Part shown: positions 56,085-64,000 of the stretch, piece by piece
How the letters are laid out: every line of letters starts with the position of its first letter
Numbering within the stretch: position 1 is the first letter of the stretch
Assembly: GCA_963693285.1 (NCBI GenBank)
Contig: OY848919.1
Location: 9,543,461 to 9,607,460, forward strand
Direction: 5' to 3'
DNA from: Xestospongia muta
Lineage: Eukaryota; Porifera; Demospongiae; Haplosclerida; Petrosiidae
DNA length: 64,000 nucleotides
The notes under the pieces: generated by a model
What the model saw: the letters and a program-made list of their open reading frames with translations, nothing else
The model's database searches: none
Told to the model about the DNA's origin: nothing
Program-made: the position numbers and the translations under genes

Positions 56085-57596
56085 TCAGTTAGTACTCTCC
56101 AGTGAGTGTCCCATTTCGTTAATATACTCTACGTCCTGGTCCATATATCTCTCATAATGTTCCTCAGCTATTAAATGTACATTGATTTCATTTTCTCTCA
56201 CACGTAACTTGTAACATTTAGCTAATATTATGAACACTATAAGAATAATAAGAACAAGCACACTCTGAACTATATGATAGTAAACACTTAGACATGTCAT
56301 CTCTTTCTCACACCTAAATAGGTATTTGCTGTTTATAGTGAAAGTATAACCAACACCACGTGCTGCATACCATAGTCCAACTAACAAACCTCTAATTTCA
56401 TGTGGAGACTGAGCTATTGTGAATTCTAAGGATGTTGGCAAAATTAAAGCATATGATATTCCATACAAAACTTCATAAACAACAGTAAACTTGTATGAGG
56501 TTGTGTCAAAATTAAAGTGGTCATTGCAAGCAAGTATTATGACATAATATATTGTTGTAAATAATGAGAATATCAGTCCAACTCCAATTCTTTTAAGCAT
56601 ACTTGGAATGTATTTGTGAAAAGAAGGATGAATAATAAACTGATAGAAGAGAATTAAAAGTGAAGCTACTGAAGCATGTAATGTATTTTTGGACATAAAG
56701 CAATTAAAAAAAGACAACTCTTCATTTGATTTATAGAAACTAATCCATTTAATATTACCAGCACAAACGAGACCAACAACACAGATAAATAATGGTGTCA
56801 ATTGCATAACTACCTTGACATTCTCTACCTGCTCCTCTGTGAATGGTCCACCATACTTTTCCTTACCCAGGTCTAACCTGGAAGGATAATTCTCCTCCCA
56901 ATAGGTCAAAGCTCTACGATTCCTGGGATAATTATTTTGTCTGGCATAGTTGAGTACTTTAGCAATCAATTTGACAGGATTAACAATGTGAGATGTAGTA
57001 TCCAGCCAGTGTTTAAAGTGAAAGTTAGTGATAATGACTATAGAGACAGCCACACCTGATAGCACATATGACACAATCATAAACTGATTTATCAAGCATT
57101 GCATAATTATGTCTACAAAAAAAATTATTGGTACACTCAATGAGTGCCAATATATAATAGCACTTAGTTCATCACCTGAAGTACCAATAACTTGATCAAT
57201 GTTAAATTGGACAATATTTGATCGTACACATGAGTATCCAATCACTTCTAGCAAATAAGCAACACCACTTGTTATATGAAACAGGACATTATAATGTGAT
57301 GAAGTCTTTATGATAAAAGCCAATCCAGCAATTATCCATGATATGAATGACATATACACACCAGTAATGATAGATGTATACCTACCTACTTTTATGTCAG
57401 CAAGTAGACCAAAAAAAGGATATAAAAAGAAACCAAGACAATATCCAATGTCAAAAATAATGTGACGAGCTTGATTATTATCTTCAGCATAAAGAGTTGC
57501 TGCAAAACCTCTAATAAAACTTAAATGAGCAAGCATAGAGAAATCCCAGAGAATAATTAGCAGTGCTGATCGAGAATTGATCAAAAATTTTGACAT
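56085..57596 (-). CDS. POT/PTR-like MFS transporter, array copy 11, intact (503 aa)
   Basis: Start ATG at 57596 (MSKFLINSRSALL); a 9-codon longer frame begins at GTG and is not preferred. All family signatures are present. Specific changes are MLAHLSFIRG in TM1, IGTSGDEL for IGASGDEL, RNRRALTYWE for RNRSALTYWE, and SPHEIRG for SPHEMRG. The C-terminal quarter is nearly that of copy 1 (YYHIVQSVLVLI), while the middle matches copy 2, again suggesting conversion. The GATA dyad upstream is degraded on both arms (57810-57837), and no microsatellite or MITE follows. The next plus-strand exons start 440 bp above the ATG. Confidence 0.88.
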   Translation of the reverse strand: MSKFLINSRSALLIILWDFSMLAHLSFIRGFAATLYAEDNNQARHIIFDIGYCLGFFLYPFFGLLADIKVGRYTSIITGVYMSFISWIIAGLAFIIKTSSHYNVLFHITSGVAYLLEVIGYSCVRSNIVQFNIDQVIGTSGDELSAIIYWHSLSVPIIFFVDIIMQCLINQFMIVSYVLSGVAVSIVIITNFHFKHWLDTTSHIVNPVKLIAKVLNYARQNNYPRNRRALTYWEENYPSRLDLGKEKYGGPFTEEQVENVKVVMQLTPLFICVVGLVCAGNIKWISFYKSNEELSFFNCFMSKNTLHASVASLLILFYQFIIHPSFHKYIPSMLKRIGVGLIFSLFTTIYYVIILACNDHFNFDTTSYKFTVVYEVLYGISYALILPTSLEFTIAQSPHEIRGLLVGLWYAARGVGYTFTINSKYLFRCEKEMTCLSVYYHIVQSVLVLIILIVFIILAKCYKLRVRENEINVHLIAEEHYERYMDQDVEYINEMGHSLESTN

Positions 57597-58034
57597 GTTC
57601 CCAGTTAATACATCTAGAACCACAACAATGAATGATTAGATAGACTCCAAGAAATGTGGTTTTTCTTTCAGCATAAGCATTAAGGAAGCATTGATTGTAT
57701 ACACAACACTACCACCAATATCTAAACATGTATTAACATTAGTGCAATTATGTCAAAAGAGTTTGTTTATGATATGCTTTTGACATGTAAGAAAATTGAA
57801 AGATAAACAATATTATCTTGTTCTTATAAGGTAAATTGTATTCCATAGTCGTATGGTAATGTTTCAATTCATTAACAATGTCTGTTTTACCTTCTCTTAA
57901 TTTATCATACTATATATGGTAGTACCATCCTATGAATGTGATCCATTGACTCAATATAAGAAAAATGATGTTGATAGTTTACCATGATCTATATATTAAC
58001 TGGATATGTTCTGTAAATGTACATAATTAGAATT
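57597..58034 (-). promoter_or_regulatory. Upstream flank of transporter 11
   Basis: Nearly identical to 53537-53980, sharing the degraded GATA dyad. Confidence 0.45.
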
Positions 58035-58040
58035 TGAACC

Positions 58041-58250
58041 ACTTGAATCAAAAGTTATCTAAAAGACTGAGAGTTAAACACATTGAGGAATTAAAGCAGA
58101 GCTTAAAAGGTATGTAATATTAACATATATATGTTACTTTTGCTTGTATTTCATTGTTACCAGACCTGGAGTTCATACCAAAGGCTTATAAACCAGTAAC
58201 TGATCTTGAGAAGATCCAAAGAAAAGCAACCCAAAAAGATTTAACTAAAG
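58041..58250 (+). CDS. Two exons of an unrecognised plus-strand gene, copy 2
   Basis: Copy of 53985-54186: first exon ends at 58109 (donor GTATGT) and second exon is 58164-58250 (acceptor TACCAG, donor GTATAT). Coding and intron bases are almost unchanged, in line with a recent tandem duplication of about 4.06 kb. Confidence 0.5.
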
Positions 58251-60149
58251 GTATATAATAAAATATATAACTTGTATGCTTTGAACACTAAAACAACAAT
58301 CAGTCAATTCTCTGTATGTACACTTGTGTAGTAGCCCCTCCTCTTTTTGATAATCTGGATGGTATACAAGATTATCAGCATTAATTATAAATTTTGGCAT
58401 AGTTTTTCATTTCTTCTGATGTGTTAGTATATCCACTGACTATATTAATAATTCAATAATGCCCATGCATTTTCTTAATGTGAGAAAGGTGTCTACTGTC
58501 TTTAGTCAAATGTATATTATTATTATTACTGCTCTCAAGTGTTGTATTTGATTTTAAAACAATATTTGTATTAATAATATCTCTTGTCACACGTAAATTA
58601 ATAAGCTTCATACATCATTTTGAATGATTTCACTACACATGATCTAGATGCTCTTGTACATGAAGAGTTATAAGCTTAAGCTTTTCATTTGTATAATCCT
58701 CTTACTTCTCACTAAATATAATTGTCACTGCTACCACTTTATCTTGTAGCTATAATACACTATGATAGTCCATTTCAGCAACCATTTCTAATAAATTAGA
58801 AAATTGAGCGTTTCGTATTTCCAATCAATCCTACTATCATGTATCTGGTATTCTTCTATCCTACCCCCAGATCCTTCAAAATTGTAAGAAGATTTTTATA
58901 CTTCTTATGTATTAAATTATACTAGTGTGGACTGGGAACAGCAATAAGACCAATTATCAAGTAACACTTAATCAGGTACATGTACATTAGTGATATAACT
59001 GTGTACTTAATATAAACAGAGAAGTTGAAATTATTAGTTTGAATGAAGAAGGATAAGGAAATAGAAATAGAGAATTGAATCAGATAGAAAGAAGGTTAGA
59101 TATGATACTCTTAGTAGTACATACCATATATGGTTATGGTCTATAGCTACTGATAAAATATTAGTAGAGAAACAAGAAGAGATTGATAAGTTGATTCGAG
59201 AGAAACAAAGTAAGCTATTATTCTGTTAGTAGTACTGTATGTATAACATTATCTAGGAATAAAAGCAAACAGAAAACACTTTCCTTGTGATAATAAACAT
59301 TTGAATGTGCAAAATATTATGTAAAGACAATGCTATTGCTGTTTTTGAAATGTGGTAAATGTGGAAGCTCATCTTACTGTGTATGACTGTACACTAAAGT
59401 AGATATACATAGGTACATAGAGTTTGCCTTGCATATAAAGATATAGATTTAGTCATATTTCTGGCTCTGATCCTTAGTCTGGCTAGAATAAACTAAGCTT
59501 TAACATTTTTAGCATAATTTCTATATTATATCTAACTTATTTTCTAACCTCAGTTCGTTTCTGATTTTGTTCATCTTCACACGTTCTAGACACCTTGCAC
59601 ACATTATTCTGCTGTTTTTATTGGTTTAAATTGTCTTCTCCTTACTCATTTTAAATTTCTTGAGTAAAAAATGTCAATTATTCTCTATAGACATAACTAA
59701 AGTATACTCTAAGTCTTGCATACTTGTGGTTCCAGGTTCCAGTAAAGCAATTATCACATTCCAAAGCATAGCCAAACACATATATATCCATAAATCTCTG
59801 CTGAAACTAATGATAATCTTTATTATATTTTGATATTATGTGATATATTGCTGCACTGTTTGGATTACTTCCTCATGAAAATTCAATTGGCAAGTAAATT
59901 AAGTTTTCATGAAACTGATAGAGAATCTATGACAAAGATTTTATTTAGAAAAAAACCAAGTAACATATTGACTAATAATGTCAACAGTCTAAAGACTTTA
60001 ATACAATAGTATTATAAACACTACATTTGTTTGTTCAAACATCCTCTTTACATAAACAAAACAAAATGTCTAAAATTGCGAAAAAGGTTTTGTATACAAT
60101 ATATATAGCCATATACATACATATACCGATAGTTGTAGAAATGCATGTA
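58251..60149. other. Flank of unit 12, short type
   Basis: Near-copy of 54187-56084 with coiled-coil exon at 59147-59209 and short-type junction near 59907. Confidence 0.55.
59147..59209 (+). CDS. Candidate 63-nt coiled-coil exon, copy 7
   Basis: Acceptor GTCTATAG intact; the last exon base is A instead of G before GTAAGC, so the donor is still usable but weaker. Confidence 0.4.
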
Positions 60150-61335
60150 TCAGTTAGTACACTCCAGTGAGTGCCCCATTTCTTTACTATACTCTACGTC
60201 CTGGTCCATATATCTCTCATAATGTTCCTCAGCTATTAAATGTACATTGATTTCATTTTCTCTCACACGTAACTTGTAACGTTTAGCTAATATTATAAAC
60301 ACTATAAGAATAATAAGAACAAGCAAACTCTTAACTATATAATAGTAAACACTTAGACATGTCATCTCTTTTTCACACATAAATAGGTATTTGCTGTTTA
60401 TAGTGAAAGTATAACCAACACCACGTGCTGCATACCATAGTCCAACTAACAAACCTCTCATTTCAATTGGAGACTGAACTAATCCATTTAATATTACCAG
60501 CACAAACGAGACCAACAACACAGATAAATAATGGTGTCAATTGCATAACTACCTTGACATTCTCTACCTGCTCCTCTGTGAATGGTCCACCATACTTTTC
60601 CTTACCCAGGTCTAACCTGGAAGGATAATTCTCCTCCCAATAGGTTAAAGCACTACGATTCCTGGGATAATTATTTTGTCTGGCATAGTTGAGTACTTTA
60701 GCAATCAATTTGACAGGATTAACAATGTGAGATGTAGTATCCAGCCATTGTTTAACGTGAAAGTTAGTGATAATGACTATAGAGACAGCCACACCTGATA
60801 GTACATATGACACAATCATAAACTGATTTATCAAGCATTGCACAATTGTGTCTACAAAAAAAATTATTGGTACACTCAATGAGTGCCAATATATAATAGC
60901 ACTTAGTTCATCACCTGAAGTACCAATAACTTGATCAATATTAAATTGGACAATATTTGATCGTACACATGAGTATCCAATCACTTCTAGCAAATAAGCA
61001 ACACCACTTGTTATATGAAACAGGACATTATAATGTGATAAAGTCTTTATGATAAAAGCCAATCCAGCAATTATCCATGATATGAATGACATATGCACAC
61101 CAGTAATGATAGATGTATACCTACCTATTTTTATGTCAGCAAGTAGACCAAAAAAAGGATATAAAAAGAAAACAAGACAATATCCAATGTCAAAGATAAT
61201 GTGACGAGCTCGATTATTATTTTCAGAATAGATAGTTGCTGCAAAACCTCTAATAAGACTTAAATGAGCAAACATAGAGAAATCCCAGAGAATAATTAGC
61301 AGTGCTGATCTAGAATTGATCAAAAATCTTGACAT
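60150..61335 (-). pseudogene. Transporter copy 12 with 326-bp internal deletion
   Basis: From ATG 61335 about 286 codons are open (TM1 to W-I-S in TM7). They then join near 60475-60480 to Q-S-P-(I)-E-M-R-G in the TM10-TM11 region. Compared with copy 11 about 326 bp are missing (56413-56738 there). That number is not a multiple of three, so the tail is out of frame. A short ACT microhomology sits at the join. The two halves are otherwise unmutated, so the deletion is recent. It is most similar to copy 2 and shares that copy's deleted promoter. Confidence 0.88.
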
Positions 61336-61484
61336 TTCCCAGTTAATACATCTAGAACTACAACAATTAATGATTAGATAGACTCAAAGAATGTAGTCTT
61401 GCTTTCAGTACAAGCATTAAGAAAGTATTGAAGCTATACACAACACTACTATTATGAAAACATACGTTCATAATTATTAGTGCA
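61336..61484 (-). promoter_or_regulatory. Shortened upstream flank of copy 12
   Basis: Same promoter deletion as at 12043-12191; the ATGT tract starts about 150 bp above the ATG, and the GATA dyad is gone. Confidence 0.55.
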
Positions 61485-61602
61485 TGTATGTATGTACATA
61501 TGTATGTATGTATGTACGTATGTATGTATGTATGTATGTATGTATGTATGTATGTATGTATGTATGTATGTATGTATGTATGTATGTATGTATGTATGTA
61601 TA
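61485..61602. repeat. (ATGT)n microsatellite, unit 12
   Basis: About 29 ATGT units with ACAT and ACGT variants near the left end; no (AT)n partner. Confidence 0.95.
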
Positions 61603-61615
61603 TGTATATATGATA

Positions 61616-61850
61616 TGTGAGTTGATTTGCAAAAGGGATCACTTCTGTGAAAACATCTCAAAAACATGCAGTTGTCATGTACATAACCATACATTTTTCA
61701 ATTGATGTTTACTAAATTATATCTTAGTTTTAAAAACAATAGATAACTTGAAATGCAAAATTAGTAAGCATTTTATTAAAAATTGCATAGCACATGAAAG
61801 TGTTTTAATGGTTTGATAGAAGTAGTCCCTTTTCACAGATCAGGTTACAT
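61616..61850. mobile_element. MITE-like inverted-repeat element, unit 12
   Basis: Left GTGAGTTGATTTGCAAAAGG; right AGAAGTAGTCCC followed by TTTTCACAGATCAGG. Almost the same as the element at 12286. Confidence 0.58.
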
Positions 61851-64000
61851 GCACACATTATATACACAATACGAATGTCTTTAATGATTTTAAACTAGTT
61901 ATTAAGCATTAAACTTCAAATTTGTGAATATTAGAATAATGTAGTGTATAATACCTAATTTGTATATTTTATTTTCTGCATAACTATATTCACATTTCAT
62001 ATTATGTGAAGGACTATCTGGTATCTTCAAGGTAATGTTCATATAATGTACAATATTCTATGAATAGTTGTATATGCTTTAAAAGTGAGTTCTGGCTGGT
62101 TGTGGGTAAGTTAGCATTGCTTATGCAGGGATGTCTTAATATAATTTCTCTTTTAGTCCATTATAAGTTCATTAAATGAATCATTGATTATTATTTATCA
62201 GATATTTGAAAATGGGAAATCTCTTATAGTCCATGTTGGTACAGCTGCCTATATAACTGACATAATTATTATCATGCAACAGTAATATTGAATTCTGACA
62301 GTAAGTTTATTCTTGTTGGTGTTTTGTTGTGTTTCAAAAAAACTATTCATGTTGTTAGGTTCTTCTTTAAATAATCAGAATTTTTATTATGTACTTTAAT
62401 TAACCCTCATCAATCTGCTTGGTGAGGTTATAGTATATGCATTGAGTGAGTGTGCAATTTGGTAAGGTGGAAGTTTAACAAATCTTACATGGTAATCTTC
62501 ACGTAACGTCTTCAGTCTAGCTGGTGTACTTTTCTATGTTTGTATCTTAAAGGATTACAAAAATTTATATTGTCTACCTTGTTGAATATTTTAGCAGTGA
62601 TGTTTTCCAATCAATCCTACTATCATGTATCTGGTATTTTTCTATCCTAGCCCCAGATCCTTCAAAATCTTAAAAAGATTTTTATACTTCTTATGAATTA
62701 AATTATACTAGTGTGGACTGGGAACAGCAATAAGACCAATTATCAAGTAACACTTAATCAGTACATGTACATTAGTGATATAACTGGGTACTTAATATAA
62801 ACAGAGAAGCTGAAATTATTAGATAGAATGAACAAGGATAAGGAAATAGAAATAGAGAATTGAACCAAAGAGAAAGAAGGTTAGTTATGATACTCTTAGT
62901 AGTACATACCATATATGGTTATGTTCTATAGCTATTGATAAAGTATTAGTAGAGAAACAAGAAGAGATTGATAATTTGACTAAAGAGAAACAAGGTAAGC
63001 TGTGTGTGACTGTACACTAAAGTAGATATACATAGGTATGTAGGGTTTGCCTTGCATATAAAAGATATAGATTTAGTCATATTTCTGGCTCTGATCCTTA
63101 GTCTGGCCAGAATAGACTAAACTTTAACATTTTCAGCATAATTTCTATATTACATCTAACTCATCTTCTAACTTCAGTTTGTTTCTGATCTTGTTCATCT
63201 TCACACGCTCTAGACACCTTGCACACATTATTCTGCTCTTTTCATTGGTTTAAATTGTCTTCTCCTTACTCATTTTAAATTTCTTGAATGACAAATGTCA
63301 ATTATTTACTGTAGACATAACTAAAGTATGCTGTAAGTCCTGCATACCTGTGGTTCCAGGTTCCAGTAAAGCAATTATCACATTCCAAAGCATGCCTAAA
63401 CACACATATATCCATAAATTTGTGCAGAAACTAATTATATTTTTGTTGTATTTTTGATATAATAAATTATTTATCATTTCTGATTCATTTTGAAAGTAAT
63501 TCACACCTTACTGAGTCATAAGGAATACTTACTACATGAACTAAAAGACATGTACGAAGCAATGGCTGCTATATGAAGTTACATGTCTTAGTTAATATAT
63601 TGTGGTTTAAAAAATGTGAAATTTAAGGAAACTAAGCACAGAATAGTAATTGTTATTCTCTTAATAGTTCTTAGAGAGTAACTAGACAAACATAATGAGA
63701 ATGTATTGAGTGAAAGTAAAAGTGAGTTTTTATTAATTTGTACTCAAATCAAGTCATCTACATAATTTAGGTACATTATAGATGATTGATATAACATTTC
63801 TCAAATGTCCGTGAGCCACTCAAATGTGTGTATCTGTAACAATAAAATATAGAATTACATTGAACAAATAGTTATAAACAATAGTTATAATGTACAATAC
63901 TTTTCATTTTATTGAAAGTATTACAAACCATTGATTATAGTTAACAGATTAATAAAACATGAGTGATTGTGCAAATCAATAAACTGTACATTAGTTAGAG
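61851..64000. other. Unit tail and long-type downstream flank, cut by window end
   Basis: Matches 12523-14690 closely. It carries the coiled-coil exon at 62932-62994. The window ends just before the expected plus-strand transporter echo, so a further transporter copy or relic probably lies beyond 64000. Confidence 0.6.
62932..62994 (+). CDS. Candidate 63-nt coiled-coil exon, copy 8
   Basis: Acceptor TTCTATAG and donor GTAAGC intact; peptide ...EKQEEIDNLTKEKQ as in copy 3. Confidence 0.42.

Noticed and set aside
1..64000. CRISPR arrays, tRNA or rRNA genes, bacterial operons
   Set aside because: The repeats are microsatellites, MITEs or gene-sized duplications, and no cloverleaf or rRNA-like segment was noticed. 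The genome is eukaryotic.

Overview
This is an AT-rich, repeat-dense piece of an animal nuclear genome. A sponge (demosponge) is my best guess. The reasons are short GT-AG introns of about 50-70 bp, tandem gene expansion, a leucine-rich-repeat fragment, and decayed animal-type transposons. The species is inference only. I saw no tRNA, rRNA, CRISPR or bacterial-style operon.

The window is dominated by a tandem, head-to-tail array of intronless transporter genes, all on the minus strand. They look like the POT/PTR (proton-dependent oligopeptide transporter, SLC15-like) branch of the major facilitator superfamily. Five copies are open from ATG to stop at 503 aa: 2047-3558, 10531-12042, 40988-42499, 46694-48205 and 56085-57596. 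One copy (52017-53536) has lost its ATG and carries a one-base frameshift. One divergent paralogue (33958-35644) is full length apart from one frame break. Seven more are relics: 5730-5862, 15135-15345, 23422-24575, 28456-29597, 32755-33080, 38095-38704 and 60150-61335. A plus-strand piece of a second POT-like lineage survives at 37515-37840, and short echoes of it sit downstream of several array genes. The array shows birth-and-death evolution, with repeats of about 4.06, 5.3-5.7 and 8.45 kb.

A typical unit, read left to right, has four parts. First is a downstream flank, often with a plus-strand 63-nt coiled-coil exon. Next is the minus-strand transporter. Then comes a promoter flank with a palindromic GATA-type site about 210 bp upstream of the ATG. 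Last is an (AT)n(ATGT)n microsatellite abutting a 220-240 bp inverted-repeat element (MITE-like). The microsatellite seems to have grown inside the element's left terminal repeat.

Between the array blocks lie several other elements. 7.0-8.0 kb and 39.2-40.2 kb are copies of a block with a minus-strand ORF and exon-like modules. 16.1-17 kb holds tandem exon-like modules. 19.07-19.78 kb is a Gypsy-type gag relic and 20.23-20.64 kb a decayed integrase-core transposon. 21.14-22.39 kb is a palindrome of about 1.2 kb built from the MITE family. 27.34-27.61 kb is a foreign-looking promoter/first-exon insert. 30.1-31.45 kb is a multi-exon transposase-associated pseudogene whose empty site survives at 6460. 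36.5-36.9 kb is a leucine-rich-repeat fragment, and 43.74-44.15 kb is a MITE with terminal inverted repeats.
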